64,000 nucleotides of DNA from Streptomonospora sp. PA3 (GTDB lineage Bacteria; Actinomycetota; Actinomycetes; Streptosporangiales; Streptosporangiaceae), in assembly GCF_009728995.1 (NCBI RefSeq), contig NZ_VTZW01000003.1:96319-160318 (forward strand), read 5' to 3'. Shown here in pieces: positions 8,413 through 19,566 of this stretch. A model generated the notes under the pieces. That model had not been told where the DNA came from and ran no database searches. It saw only the letters and a list, made by a program, of their open reading frames with translations. The first letter of the stretch is position 1. Each line of letters begins with the position of its first letter. Position numbers and translations under genes: made by a program.

Positions 8413-8919
8413 CTAGGACGACTCGGAGCCGTAGGGGACGGCGTCGATGATCTCGACGGATGCGCTACGGCCGTTGGGGAGCGTGTAGGTGACGGTCTCG
8501 CCGATCTTCTTGCCGTTGATGGCGCTGCCCAGGGGCGAGTTCGGCGAATAGACGTCGATCGGCGCACCGCTTTCCTCCCGGGAGGCGAGGAGGAAGGTGA
8601 CCTCTTCGTCGTCGCCTACGAACTTGATCGTGACGGTCATACCGGGACCGACGGTGCCCGCCTTCTGAGGCGCCCCGCCCACGCGCGCGTTGCGCAGGAT
8701 GTTCTGGATCTGGGCGATGCGGGCCTCGATCTTGCCCTGTTCTTCCTTGGCGGCGTGGTAGCCGCCGTTCTCGCGGAGGTCGCCCTCTTCGCGAGCGGCT
8801 TCGATCTTGTCGGCGATCTCGATGCGACCAGTGCCCGTCAGGTGCTCCAGCTCCGCGTTGAGCCGGTCATACGCCTCCTGAGTCAGCCAGGTGACGTTGT
8901 CATCGCGGGTCTCGGTCAC
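8413..8919 (-). CDS. greA: Transcription elongation factor GreA
   Basis: 168 residues from GTG 8919, preceded by GGGAG. GreA rescues backtracked RNA polymerase by stimulating transcript cleavage. The N-terminal coiled-coil hairpin (about 15-85) carries the tip region EEGDLRENGGYHAAKEEQG, with the acidic residues used to reach the active site; the usual S/A after GDL is R here. The C-terminal FKBP-like half (about 90-165) includes ISPNSPLG-type YSPNSPLGSAINGKKIGE. Its place beside DUF4307 and mca matches the Rv1080c-Rv1082 order in M. tuberculosis. Confidence 0.95.
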   Translation of the reverse strand: MTETRDDNVTWLTQEAYDRLNAELEHLTGTGRIEIADKIEAAREEGDLRENGGYHAAKEEQGKIEARIAQIQNILRNARVGGAPQKAGTVGPGMTVTIKFVGDDEEVTFLLASREESGAPIDVYSPNSPLGSAINGKKIGETVTYTLPNGRSASVEIIDAVPYGSESS

Positions 8920-9095
8920 GGGAACTCCCTCGGTGCTACTAGTGACTGCGGCCGCTATCGGCCGTAGCTGAACTTACGAGATTATCACCGCGCCATTCGG
9001 ACGGGCGGAACGAGAATCGCTGGTCCGCGCGGTGCGGCTGGAGGACGGACGTTATCGGGAGGCGGCCGATCCCGACGGCGGGCGGCAGGGCGGAA

Positions 9096-9512
9096 CTACC
9101 TTGTCGGACTCTGTTCCCTGCAGGAGCCCACTTCTACCGCCGAAGCCTCACGAATCGTGTCAACGGTCGCGGTGACGTCTCGGATTCCCGCCTTGACGTC
9201 GACACTCGTCTGGCCGACCACCACGTGCCGGTTGTCGCGTGCGGTGATCACGCACTCGGCGGGCGCGTCGCTGTTCACCTGGAAGCTGATGCTGGCCTCC
9301 TGCGGCGATTCGACCCGCCACGCCACGACCTGCACTGAGACCCCGCCGGTGCCGCCGTAGCTCATCAGCGCATAGCCCCACCCCACGGTGAAGACGGCGG
9401 CGGCCAGCACCCCGACGACGAAGAAGACCGGGGTGTTGCCCAGGCGGCGCCGCACCCGCGACGCGGCGGTCTCGGTGTCGCCGGACAGGGAGCCGGCGGG
9501 GCGGTCGGGCAT
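9096..9512 (-). CDS. DUF4307 membrane protein
   Basis: 138 residues from ATG 9512, with GGAG 9 bases upstream; the frame is open further but those residues are not family-like. A charged head (RVRRRLG) precedes one membrane helix (PVFFVVGVLAAAVFTVGWGYAL, about 25-47), then an extracytoplasmic beta-rich domain with one Cys in CVITARDNR and a second in GSCREQ near the end. This matches DUF4307, consistently encoded divergently from mca in actinobacteria (Rv1081c in M. tuberculosis). The role is unknown; the link to mycothiol chemistry is only positional. Confidence 0.88.
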   Translation of the reverse strand: MPDRPAGSLSGDTETAASRVRRRLGNTPVFFVVGVLAAAVFTVGWGYALMSYGGTGGVSVQVVAWRVESPQEASISFQVNSDAPAECVITARDNRHVVVGQTSVDVKAGIRDVTATVDTIREASAVEVGSCREQSPTR

Positions 9513-9686
9513 GCGGGAATCTCCGAACGTGGGGTCTACGTTGTCTAAGATAGCCCCGACCCGGGTCCATGCTGTCCCACCCCCGCCTCGCATGTCAGCG
9601 ACGCGGGCGGCGCGGAGCCGGCCCAGCGGGGCGGACGCCTTTCCCGCCTACATTCCTCCACGCGACTACCCAAGGGGACCGTTCCG

Positions 9687-10565
9687 TTGTCCGAGCGTTT
9701 GCGGCTGATGGCCGTTCATGCCCATCCCGATGACGAGTCCAGCAAAGGCGCGGCCACCATGGTGCGCTATGTGAACGAGGGCGCCGAGGTGCTCGTCGTC
9801 ACACTGACCGGCGGCGAGGCCGGCTCCATCCTGAACCCGGCGATGGACCGCCCCGAGATCCGCGAGAACATCGCCGAGGTCCGCCGCAAGGAGATGGCCG
9901 AAGCCCGCGAGATCCTCGGCGTGCACCAGGAGTTCAGCGGCTTCGTCGACTCCGGCCTGCCCGAGGGCGACCCGCTGCCGCCGCTGCCCGAGGGGTGCTT
10001 CGCGCTGCAGCCGCTGGAGACCGCCGCCGAGCCGCTGGTGCGCTCGATGCGCACCTTCCGCCCGCACGTGGTGCTCACCTACGACGAGAAGGGCGGCTAC
10101 CCCCATCCCGACCACATCATGACCCACAAGGTCTCGGTCGAGGCGTTCGACGCCGCGGGCGACCCCGAGCGCTACCCCGGAACCGGCGAGCCCTGGCAGC
10201 CGCTCAAGCTCTACTACCACGTCTCCTTCCCCCGGGAGCGGTTCGAGCGCGTGGCGGCGCTCCTGCACGAGCGCGGCCTGGAGAACCCCTTCGCCGAGTG
10301 GCTGGAGCGGATGAAGGAGCGCAAGTTCCCCGAGTGGGAGATCACCACACAGGTCAAGTGCGACGAGTTCTTCGAGACCCGCGACCGCGCGCTGATCGCC
10401 CACGCCACCCAGATCGACCCCAACGGATTCTGGTTCGCGGTGCCGCTGGACATCCAGCGCGAGGCCTGGCCCTGGGAGGACTACCACCTCGCGCGCTCGC
10501 TGGTCGACACCGACATCCCCGAGGACGACCTCTTCGCGGGCGTCCGTGAGGCGGTGAGAACATGA
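9687..10565 (+). CDS. mca: Mycothiol S-conjugate amidase Mca
   Basis: 292 residues starting at TTG 9687, with AGGGGA about 8 bases upstream. Mca cleaves mycothiol conjugates of toxins to a mercapturic acid for export plus glucosaminyl-inositol. The PIG-L/LmbE fold shows AHPDDE (residues 12-17) and HPDH (140-143), which supply the zinc ligands H13, D16 and H143. Length and the lack of a MshB-specific pattern favour Mca over the deacetylase MshB. It is divergent from DUF4307 and its stop overlaps the next start (ATGA), so it forms an operon with the small membrane protein. Confidence 0.93.
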   Translation: MSERLRLMAVHAHPDDESSKGAATMVRYVNEGAEVLVVTLTGGEAGSILNPAMDRPEIRENIAEVRRKEMAEAREILGVHQEFSGFVDSGLPEGDPLPPLPEGCFALQPLETAAEPLVRSMRTFRPHVVLTYDEKGGYPHPDHIMTHKVSVEAFDAAGDPERYPGTGEPWQPLKLYYHVSFPRERFERVAALLHERGLENPFAEWLERMKERKFPEWEITTQVKCDEFFETRDRALIAHATQIDPNGFWFAVPLDIQREAWPWEDYHLARSLVDTDIPEDDLFAGVREAVRT

Positions 10566-10828
10566 GCACCATGAACGCCCTGGCAACGCTGGCCTCCGAC
10601 GCGCCGGCCGCCGACACCATCACGCCCGGCGTCCTCGGCTTCATCGCCATCGCCGGCATCGGCCTGGCCCTCTACTTCCTGATGAAGTCGATGCGCAAGC
10701 GCCTGGCCGCCATCCAGGTCGAGCCCGACGCCCCGGCCGAATCCCGCGCGGACGCCCGGTCGCCCGGCCGCGCCGCCTCCACCGAGTCGCCCGACTCCGA
10801 ACCGGGCCCCACCGCGCCCTCGGCCTGA
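10562..10828 (+). CDS. Small membrane protein of mca operon
   Basis: 88 residues, start overlapping the mca stop by four bases. One membrane helix lies at about 22-42 ([20 protein letters not shown]), followed by KSMRKRL and a disordered Pro/Ser/Ala tail. It corresponds in position and form to Rv1083 beside mca in M. tuberculosis. Translational coupling implies stoichiometric production with Mca; it may help position Mca at the membrane, but no function is known to me. Confidence 0.8.
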   Translation: MSTMNALATLASDAPAADTITPGVLGFIAIAGIGLALYFLMKSMRKRLAAIQVEPDAPAESRADARSPGRAASTESPDSEPGPTAPSA

Positions 10829-10913
10829 TGCCGCACCGCCGCCCGGCCCGAGCCGAGCCGGCCGGGCGGGGCCGCGGTGGTATCGGCGGGGGGTGGGCGG
10901 GCAGAGTGGGGGT

Positions 10914-12905
<1,992 letters not shown>

Positions 12906-12913
12906 TCACCGGG

Positions 12914-12941
12914 TCCGCCGCCTCGGGGCGGGGCCGGCGGA
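12914..12941. terminator. Weak hairpin between convergent genes
   Basis: TCCGCCG (12914-12920) pairs with CGGCGGA (12935-12941) in the 54-base gap between the DUF255 and kinase stops. It has a 14-base loop and is only a modest candidate. Confidence 0.3.
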
Positions 12942-12959
12942 GGACGGGCGCCGGGCCGG

Positions 12960-14333
12960 TCAGTGCGCCAGGTGCGTGGCGGCGATGATGCGGTCGATCA
13001 CCTCGGGGCGGTTGCCGGGCTGGCGGACCTCCAGGTAGAGCGTCGTGTCGCGGTGCCGGCCGGCCAGCGCGGCGACGGCGACCGCGCCCGGCTGCCCCGG
13101 GCAGGAGGGCCACTGGCGGATCTCGCCCGACCAGTCGGAGTCGGTGAAGCCGCGCTTCTCCACCGGTCCGCTGCAGGGCGCTCCGCCGAGCAGGGAGTCG
13201 AGGTCGTGGCCGGTTCCGGGCAGCAGCGCGGCGAAAACCCCGGCCACCGCGGCCTGCGGGTCGTCCCAGTCGTCCAGGTCGGTGGCCACCAGTACCCCCG
13301 AGGCCCGGTCGGACTCGACGGCGCTGGGCACCGCCCGGCCGTTGTGGAACTGCTGGGCCCAGCCCTGGGGCACGGCCAGGTGCAGTTCGCCGCCCGCGTA
13401 GCGGACCTCGGTCAGCACGGGGGTGGTGGAGGCCGCGGCTCCGGTCGTACCGGCCAGCAGCAGGGCCAGCGTGGCGGCAGCGGCCGCGCTGCGCCGCCAG
13501 GCCGAGCGGTGGCGGACCCACCACGGCAGCTCCGAACGCAGGTCGGGGGTCATGCGGATGGCCCGGATGCGGTCGGTGAAGGCCTTGGCGTCGGGCGGCC
13601 GCGCGGTACGGTCCTCGGCGAGCGCGGACATGATCAGGTCGTTCAGGGCCCGCGGCGTCCCCGGCCGCAGCCGCCGCGGCGGCACCCGTACCGGCGGAGC
13701 CGGCGGGCGGCGCCCGGTGATCAGCTCGTAGGCGACGGCCCCCAGCGAGTAGACGTCGGCGCGCACGTCGAGGTCGCCGCCGGGGCCGCGCTGCTCGGGG
13801 GACATGTAGCCGGGGGTGCCGGCGGCGGCGGTGAACCCCGACGCGCCGTCGATGCTCTTGGCGAAACCGAGATCGGCCACCAGCACGCGCTGGCCAACGG
13901 GCGAGGACTGCAGGAGTACGTTGGAGGGCTTGATGTCGCGGTGGATGGTGCCGTGGCGGTGGAGGACGGTGACACCTTGGCCGATTTCGGTCAGCAGCCG
14001 CAGGGCCTCGTCCAGCGGAAGGGGGCCCTTGGCGATCAGGTCGGCGACGCTGCCCTGGTCGGCGTAGGGCATGACGAAGTAGGGCCGCTCGTCGGGGAGC
14101 GTCCCGATGTCGTGCACTCTGATCAGCCAGGCGGAGTCGGCCTGGCGGAGGATCCGGGCCTCCTCCATGAAGCGGTGGTGCACGTCGAGCTGGTGCGCCC
14201 AGTTCTCGGCCAGGACCTTCACGGCCACGGGGGTGTCCAGCCGGTCGTCGTGCGCGAGCCATACGGTCGCGAACGAGCCCGAGCCGAGATGCCGAATGAC
14301 GCGGTATCGGCCGAAAGTGTCCGGTTGTGCCAC
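12960..14333 (-). CDS. Transmembrane Ser/Thr protein kinase
   Basis: 457 residues. Kinase domain about 8-265: glycine loop LGSGSFATVWLA, VAVKVL with the ATP-binding Lys, catalytic HRDIKPSNVLL, then DLGFAKS where DFG is normally found, and GTPGYMSPEQRG. One membrane helix lies at about 281-303 (AAAAATLALLLAGTTGAAA), followed by a roughly 150-residue extracytoplasmic domain with two Cys (GGAPCSGP, WPSCPG) that may form a disulphide. DLG still has the metal-binding Asp, so activity is likely. No PASTA repeats are present. It is divergent from the sigma factor at 14524, suggesting a possible signalling link. Confidence 0.9.
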   Translation of the reverse strand: MAQPDTFGRYRVIRHLGSGSFATVWLAHDDRLDTPVAVKVLAENWAHQLDVHHRFMEEARILRQADSAWLIRVHDIGTLPDERPYFVMPYADQGSVADLIAKGPLPLDEALRLLTEIGQGVTVLHRHGTIHRDIKPSNVLLQSSPVGQRVLVADLGFAKSIDGASGFTAAAGTPGYMSPEQRGPGGDLDVRADVYSLGAVAYELITGRRPPAPPVRVPPRRLRPGTPRALNDLIMSALAEDRTARPPDAKAFTDRIRAIRMTPDLRSELPWWVRHRSAWRRSAAAAATLALLLAGTTGAAASTTPVLTEVRYAGGELHLAVPQGWAQQFHNGRAVPSAVESDRASGVLVATDLDDWDDPQAAVAGVFAALLPGTGHDLDSLLGGAPCSGPVEKRGFTDSDWSGEIRQWPSCPGQPGAVAVAALAGRHRDTTLYLEVRQPGNRPEVIDRIIAATHLAH

Positions 14334-14523
14334 AGGTAGTGCCTTACCAGTGCCGCAGGGGCCAAACGTGGGGACGATTCCGTGCGCAGGGCCGCAAAGC
14401 GGCTGCGGAGCCGCCCGGCGCCCCTACGCGTCGAAAGGGGATGTGAACCTCATAGTGGGGGATGGACGTGTAACACGTGTAGCCGGGCAGACGGGCGATA
14501 CATATTGCAGGGAGCTGTCAGCC

Positions 14524-15111
14524 GTGGAAAACAGTGAGAAGGGCGAGGGGCCCCGCCGATCGGCCGCCAGGGTCGACGACTCCCTTGAGGACCTCGCGCT
14601 GCGGGCGCGCGACGGCGACTCCGCAGCGCTCGACGACCTGCTGCGCAGGATCCAGCCCGAGGTGCTGCGGCGGTGCGCGCGCTTCCTCCCCTACCGCCAG
14701 GACGCCGAGGAGGCGTGCCAGGACGCACTGCTGCGCGTCGCCCGCAACATCGGCGGATTCAAGGGCGATTCGCTCTTCACGACATGGCTCTATACGGTGG
14801 TTTCGAACTCGGCGCGGCAGACCTACCGGTCGATGAAGCGGCGCTCCGCGGAGCTTCCCACGGAGTCCGACCGCCTTCCGCACCAGCGCGACCCCCGTAC
14901 CACCAGCGTCATCGCCGGTTCGCGGATCGACCTGCTGGAGGCCCTCGACCAGCTCGAACGGGACCGCCCCAATCTGGTCGCCCCGCTGGTGCTGCGCGAC
15001 CTGTGCCAGATGGACTACAAGGAGATCGCCGCCGAACTCGACCTCGCCCTGGGCACGGTGAAGTCCCGGATCCACGAGGGGCGCAAGCACGTGCGCGCGT
15101 CGCTGCAGTGA
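14524..15111 (+). CDS. RNA polymerase sigma factor, ECF-like sigma-70 family
   Basis: 195 residues from GTG 14524, preceded by AGGGAG; the upstream frame overlaps the divergent kinase. Region 2 spans about 45-110 (RRCARFLPYRQDAEEACQDALLRVARN, then FTTWLYTVVSNSARQTYR), region 4 about 140-193 (PLVLRDLCQMDYKEIAAELDLALGTVKSRIHEGRKHVR). No region 1.1, 1.2 or 3 is seen, so it is ECF-type. No adjacent anti-sigma gene is present; the divergent membrane kinase is the closest signalling gene. The leader holds GAACCT near 14444 and an ACACGTGT palindrome; autoregulation is possible but unproven. Confidence 0.9.
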   Translation: MENSEKGEGPRRSAARVDDSLEDLALRARDGDSAALDDLLRRIQPEVLRRCARFLPYRQDAEEACQDALLRVARNIGGFKGDSLFTTWLYTVVSNSARQTYRSMKRRSAELPTESDRLPHQRDPRTTSVIAGSRIDLLEALDQLERDRPNLVAPLVLRDLCQMDYKEIAAELDLALGTVKSRIHEGRKHVRASLQ

Positions 15112-15240
15112 CGGATTCCGACGAATCGCCCTAGGCTGGACACGTTGGCGCGCATGCTCAAGGTCGCTGCGCCGGAGTGCGGTGACATGGACGGGCGCGC
15201 GCCGCGCCTGTCCCCCGAACGCGGCGAAAGGTAGCGTCCA

Positions 15241-16002
15241 ATGGGGCTCCGTGACCCCCTGTACTGGCTGTACGAGCGCCGGCTGGAGCGCTCGCTCGGC
15301 ACTTTCGAGATACCCCGCCATGTCGGCGTCGTCCTGGACGGCAACCGCAGATGGGCGAGGATCAGCGGGCTCGCCAACGTCCAGGAGGGGCATCAGGCCG
15401 GAGCCGAGAAGATCTTCGAGCTGCTGGGCTGGTGCGACGAGGTCGGCGTGCAGGTCGTCACCCTGTGGCTGCTGTCCACCGACAACCTCTCGCGCCCCCG
15501 CGAGGAGCTCGAACCCCTGCTGAAGATCATCGAGAACACGGTGTCCCGGCTGCGCCGCGAAGGCTGGAACATCAACCCGATGGGGGCCCTGGACCTGCTG
15601 CCCGACTCCACGGCGCGGGTGATGAAGGAGGCGCACGCGGCCACATCCGGAAACTCCGGCCTGATTGTGAATGTTGCGGTCGGGTATGGAGGAAGGCGTG
15701 AGATCGCTGATGCGGTACGGTCGCTCCTCCTCGCGGAGGCGGCCAAGGGCACCAGTCTCGAAGAGCTCGCCGAGCGACTCGACCTGGAGCACATCGCCGA
15801 GCATCTCTACACGCGTGGCCAGCCCGATCCGGATCTCCTCATCCGCACCTCGGGCGAGCAGCGACTCTCCGGATTCATGCTCTGGCAGAGCGCACAGGCG
15901 GAGTTCTACTTCTGCGAGGTCTTCTGGCCGGCCTTCCGCAAGGTTGACTTCCTGCGCGCGCTTCGTGCCTATGGCGCACGCAACCGGCGTTTCGGCTCCT
16001 GA
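15241..16002 (+). CDS. Isoprenyl transferase (cis-prenyl diphosphate synthase)
   Basis: 253 residues from ATG 15241. It condenses isopentenyl diphosphate onto an allylic diphosphate in the cis configuration for polyprenyl carriers of wall synthesis. Motifs: GVVLDGNRRWAR with catalytic Asp33, NVQEGHQAGAEK, LWLLSTDNLSRP, and LIRTSGEQRLSGFMLWQSAQAEFYF, the conserved C-terminal substrate-binding block. Actinobacteria carry two such enzymes; the position after the mca/DUF255 block matches Rv1086, a short-chain Z-farnesyl diphosphate synthase, so that role is favoured over the long-chain UppS, but sequence alone does not decide chain length. Confidence 0.92.
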   Translation: MGLRDPLYWLYERRLERSLGTFEIPRHVGVVLDGNRRWARISGLANVQEGHQAGAEKIFELLGWCDEVGVQVVTLWLLSTDNLSRPREELEPLLKIIENTVSRLRREGWNINPMGALDLLPDSTARVMKEAHAATSGNSGLIVNVAVGYGGRREIADAVRSLLLAEAAKGTSLEELAERLDLEHIAEHLYTRGQPDPDLLIRTSGEQRLSGFMLWQSAQAEFYFCEVFWPAFRKVDFLRALRAYGARNRRFGS

Positions 16003-16302
16003 GCCGTCCCCGCACCACTGGATCGGCCGCACCGCCCCGCGTCCGGAACGGAGGAACAGCAGCGTAACGGGGTGTTCACATGCCGTGCGGCCCGGGGGCC
16101 TTGCTCTTTCAGGGGAGCCGGGTACCGTCGGATGCAGTGGGCGGTGCCCATCCGCTCACTCGGGAGGCCCCGAGCATTTGAGGTCCTGGCCAGTGGCGGA
16201 GCTCATGGTGACGAGGGCCGGTCCCGGCCCTCGCGGGGCTGGTCCCGGTCCTTGGTATCCCGTGAGACCAGGGCGCCCAGCCGCGCCCAAAGGGGAGAAC
16301 GA
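16003..16302. other. Intergenic region with leader hairpin
   Basis: 300 bases without a credible gene between the prenyl transferase and phoH. A perfect stem CGAGGGCCG/CGGCCCTCG (16212-16233) lies 70 bases before the phoH start. It could end the upstream transcript or be a leader element of phoH. No riboswitch class was recognised. Confidence 0.4.
16212..16233 (+). terminator. Hairpin upstream of phoH
   Basis: Nine perfect base pairs (16212-16220 with 16225-16233) and a GTCC loop, about 210 bases after the prenyl transferase stop and without a T-tract. Either a terminator or an attenuator-like structure in the phoH leader. Confidence 0.35.
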
Positions 16303-17649
16303 GTGGCTAGTTCCGCGACCCACCTGCGTGCCGACGACACTCCCGACCTGGCCGACCGAGGGGGCGAGCGGCGCACCTACGTGCTCGACACCAGCGTCCT
16401 GCTGGCCGACCCCGCCTCGATCGGCCGGTTCGCCGAACACGCGGTGGTCCTGCCGATAGTCGTCATCACCGAGCTGGAGAGCAAGCGGCACCACCCCGAA
16501 CTGGGCTACTTCGCACGTGAGGCGCTGCGCCGGTTGGACGGCCTGCGGGCCGACAACGGCGGCCTCGACGACGACGTCCCGGTGAACGACGAGGGCGGAA
16601 CGCTGCGGGTGGAGCTCAACCACAGCGATCCGTCGATCCTTCCGGCGGGGTTCCGGCTCGGCGACAACGACACCCGCATCCTGACGGTCGCCCGCAACCT
16701 GCAGGCGGAGGGCGGCGACGTCGTCCTCGTGAGCAAGGATCTGCCGATGCGGATCAAGGCGTCGTCGATCGGCCTGGCGGCCGACGAGTACCGCGCCGAG
16801 CTCCCCATCGAGCACGGGTGGACCGGCATGGCCGAACTGGAGGTCCCCGCGCACGAGGTCGCGGCGCTGTTCGAAGGCGACGGCACCGCCGACATCGAGG
16901 CGGCGCGCGATCTGCCGTGCCACACCGGACTGGTGCTGGTCTCCGAGCGCGGCAAGGCCCTGGGCCGGGTGCTCCCCGACAAGTCGGTCAAGGTCGTCAA
17001 GGGCGACCGCGACGTCTTCGGCCTGCACGGGCGCAGCGCCGAGCAGCGCATCGCCCTCGACCTGCTGACCGACCCCGAGGTCGGCATCGTCTCCCTGGGC
17101 GGCCGCGCCGGCACCGGCAAGTCGGCCCTCGCGCTGTGCGCGGGGCTGGAGGCCGTGCTGGAGCGCGGCCAGCACCGCAAGGTCATGGTCTTCCGGCCGC
17201 TGTACGCGGTGGGCGGCCAGGAACTGGGCTACCTCCCCGGCACCGAGAACGAGAAGATGTCGCCGTGGTCCCAGGCGGTGCACGACACCCTCTCGGCGGT
17301 CACCACCCAGGAGGTCATCGACGAGGTGGTCGACCGCGGGATGCTGGAGGTCCTGCCGCTGACCCACATCCGCGGGCGCTCGCTGCACGACGCGTTCGTC
17401 ATCGTCGACGAGGCGCAGTCGCTGGAGCGGGGGGTGCTGCTGACCGTGCTCTCGCGCCTGGGCGAGAACTCGCGCGTCGTGCTCACCCATGACATCGCCC
17501 AAAGCGACAACCTGCGGGTGGGGCGCTACGACGGCGTCGTGGCCGTGGTCGAGAAGCTCAAGGGGCACCCGCTCTTCTCGCACATCACCCTCACCCGGTC
17601 CGAGCGGTCCCCGATCGCCGCGCTGGTGACCGAGATGCTCGAAGGCTGA
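16303..17649 (+). CDS. PhoH family PIN-ATPase (PhoH2 type)
   Basis: 448 residues from GTG 16303, preceded by AAAGGGGAGAA, an excellent site; the longer frame is not protein-like. Residues about 22-160 are a PIN domain ([39 protein letters not shown] supply acidic metal ligands). Residues about 235-448 are the PhoH RNA helicase/ATPase: Walker [12 protein letters not shown] near 266, [19 protein letters not shown], Walker B FVIVDEAQ near 364, [10 protein letters not shown]. This architecture is PhoH2 (Rv1095 in M. tuberculosis), which unwinds and cleaves RNA. Position before fumarase matches that genome. Followed by a strong terminator. Confidence 0.93.
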   Translation: MASSATHLRADDTPDLADRGGERRTYVLDTSVLLADPASIGRFAEHAVVLPIVVITELESKRHHPELGYFAREALRRLDGLRADNGGLDDDVPVNDEGGTLRVELNHSDPSILPAGFRLGDNDTRILTVARNLQAEGGDVVLVSKDLPMRIKASSIGLAADEYRAELPIEHGWTGMAELEVPAHEVAALFEGDGTADIEAARDLPCHTGLVLVSERGKALGRVLPDKSVKVVKGDRDVFGLHGRSAEQRIALDLLTDPEVGIVSLGGRAGTGKSALALCAGLEAVLERGQHRKVMVFRPLYAVGGQELGYLPGTENEKMSPWSQAVHDTLSAVTTQEVIDEVVDRGMLEVLPLTHIRGRSLHDAFVIVDEAQSLERGVLLTVLSRLGENSRVVLTHDIAQSDNLRVGRYDGVVAVVEKLKGHPLFSHITLTRSERSPIAALVTEMLEG

Positions 17650-17655
17650 CCCGCC

Positions 17656-17698
17656 CCGGCCGCCGCCGCTGCGCCTCGGACACAGCGGCGGCGGCCGG
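17656..17698 (+). terminator. phoH terminator
   Basis: CCGGCCGCCGCCGCTG (17656-17671) and CAGCGGCGGCGGCCGG (17683-17698) form a perfect 16-bp stem with an 11-base loop, 7 bases after the phoH stop. Confidence 0.75.
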
Positions 17699-17844
17699 CC
17701 CGGTCTCCGGCCGCGCGCGGATCGGGGCATCGGACGCGGGCCCGTCCGGTGGCTGGGGCGGCATCCGGCGTTAATCCGCCGTTCGCACCGCCGCGCGGGC
17801 GGTGCGGTAGAACCGTGGGCGACCCGCCGCACCCAGGAGGTCTG

Positions 17845-19443
17845 ATGCCCGCGTTCCCCCGACCGGATCGAACCCAGGACCCCGACGACTCCCCGGCCTT
17901 CCCGTCCTCAGCCGCCCAGCGCCTCGACCGGCGCTCGGTGCTGCGCTACGGCGCCGTCGGGCTGGGCGCCGCCGCCGTCAGCGCGGTGCCGGCCGCCCCC
18001 GCGTTCTCCCACGGCCGCAACCGCCCGGAACTCACCCACGGCCTGCAGTTCGGTGATCCCCGAAGCGACGGCGCGGTGGTGTGGACCCGCGCCGACCGGC
18101 CCGCGCGCATGGTCGTCGAGGTCGCCGACCGCCCCGACTTCAAGCACGCCCGCACCCTGCGCGGGCCCTGGCTCACCCCCGGCACCGACGGCACCGGGCG
18201 CGTGCGCATCCGCGGCCTGGAACCGGGCCGCGAGGCCTACGTGCGGGTGCGCGCCGAGTCCGGCCGCGCCTCCAGCGAGGTGCTGGAGGGCTCCTTCGGC
18301 ACGCCCGGCGGCGGGCGGCCCATCCGCTTCGTGTGGGCGGGCGACGTCGCCGGCCAGGGCTGGGGGATCAACCCCGAGATCGGCGGCATGCCGATCTTCT
18401 CGGCCATGGCCGATCGGGAGCCCGACTTCTTCCTGCACAGCGGCGACGCCTGCTACGCCGACGTGCCGCTGCAGGAGCGCGTGGAGCTGCCCGACGGGCG
18501 CGTCTGGCGCAACCTGGTGACCGAGGCCAAGTCCAAGGTGGCCGAAAGCCTGGACGAGTTCCGCGGGCAGTACGCCTACAACCTGCTCGACGACTCGCTG
18601 CGCGGCTTCGCCGCCCGTGTCCCGCAGATCGTGCAGTGGGACGACCACGAGGTGGTCAACAACTGGTACCCGGGGGAGGTGCTGGAGGACGACAGGTACC
18701 GCGTGCGCCGCGTGGACGTGCTCGCCCGCCGGGCGCACCGGGCGTTCCACGAATGGCAGCCGATCGTCGCCGCCGAGGCGGTCGACGGCCGGATCTTCCG
18801 CAGGATCGGCTACGGCCCGGACCTGGACGTCTTCGTCATCGACATGCGCCCCTACCGCGACCCCAACTCCGCGGGCACCGGCGGGTTCGAGAACATCCTC
18901 GGCCGGCGCCAGGCGGACTGGCTCCTGCGCGAGATGGCGCGGTCGCGGGCCACGTGGAAGGTCGTGGCCTCCGACATGCCCATCGGGCTGGTCGTGCCCG
19001 ACGGCGAGCTGATCGAGGGCGTGGCCAACGGCGCGGACGGGCGGCCGCGGGGGCGCGAGTCGGAGCTGGAGCGCGTGCTGCACGGGCTGCACCGCCGCGG
19101 GGTGCGCGACGTGGTCTGGCTGACCGCCGACGTGCACTACACCGCGGCGCACCACTACTCGCCCGATCGGGCCGCGGCCCGGGAGTTCACCCCGTTCTGG
19201 GAGTTCGTCTCCGGTCCGCTGCACGCCGGCGGCTTCGGTCCCAACCGGCTCGACCCCACCTTCGGGCCCGAGGAAGCGTTCGTGCACGCGCCGCCGCGGG
19301 CCAACTCCTCGCCGCTGGAGGGCTTCCAGCACTTCGGCGAGGTCGAGATCGACCCCGCGAGCAAGGAGCTCACGGTATCCCTGCGCGACGGACAGGGCGA
19401 CGCGCTCTGGACGAAGACGCTCACCCCCGAATGCCGCGGCTAG
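17845..19443 (+). CDS. Alkaline phosphatase D (PhoD) family, Tat-exported
   Basis: 532 residues from ATG 17845, with AGGAGG 5 bases upstream. The N-terminus has a twin-arginine signal (LDRRSVLRYG, Arg 29-30, then a hydrophobic run to about 53 and APAFS), consistent with Tat export of a folded metalloenzyme. A PhoD N-terminal beta domain (about 60-140: THGLQFGDPRSDGAVVWTRA) precedes the phosphodiesterase domain with AGDVAG, HSGDACYAD, WDDHEVVNNWYPG and TADVHYTAAHHY metal-site motifs. Such enzymes release phosphate from mono- and diesters outside the cell. No Pho box was recognised upstream. Confidence 0.9.
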   Translation: MPAFPRPDRTQDPDDSPAFPSSAAQRLDRRSVLRYGAVGLGAAAVSAVPAAPAFSHGRNRPELTHGLQFGDPRSDGAVVWTRADRPARMVVEVADRPDFKHARTLRGPWLTPGTDGTGRVRIRGLEPGREAYVRVRAESGRASSEVLEGSFGTPGGGRPIRFVWAGDVAGQGWGINPEIGGMPIFSAMADREPDFFLHSGDACYADVPLQERVELPDGRVWRNLVTEAKSKVAESLDEFRGQYAYNLLDDSLRGFAARVPQIVQWDDHEVVNNWYPGEVLEDDRYRVRRVDVLARRAHRAFHEWQPIVAAEAVDGRIFRRIGYGPDLDVFVIDMRPYRDPNSAGTGGFENILGRRQADWLLREMARSRATWKVVASDMPIGLVVPDGELIEGVANGADGRPRGRESELERVLHGLHRRGVRDVVWLTADVHYTAAHHYSPDRAAAREFTPFWEFVSGPLHAGGFGPNRLDPTFGPEEAFVHAPPRANSSPLEGFQHFGEVEIDPASKELTVSLRDGQGDALWTKTLTPECRG

Positions 19444-19488
19444 CCCTCGCGGCGCGGCTTCGACCGCCGCCACCTGCTCGCGTCCCCG

Positions 19489-19512
19489 CCCCGGTCGCAC
19501 CGGCGACCGGGG
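19489..19512 (+). terminator. phoD terminator hairpin
   Basis: CCCCGGTCGC (19489-19498) and GCGACCGGGG (19503-19512) form a perfect 10-bp stem with a 4-base loop, 45 bases after the PhoD stop. Confidence 0.65.
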
Positions 19513-19566
19513 TGGACGCCGTCTGCGGCCTATGGGAAGCTGCAACCGTTTGCGGAGGGGGCGTTG

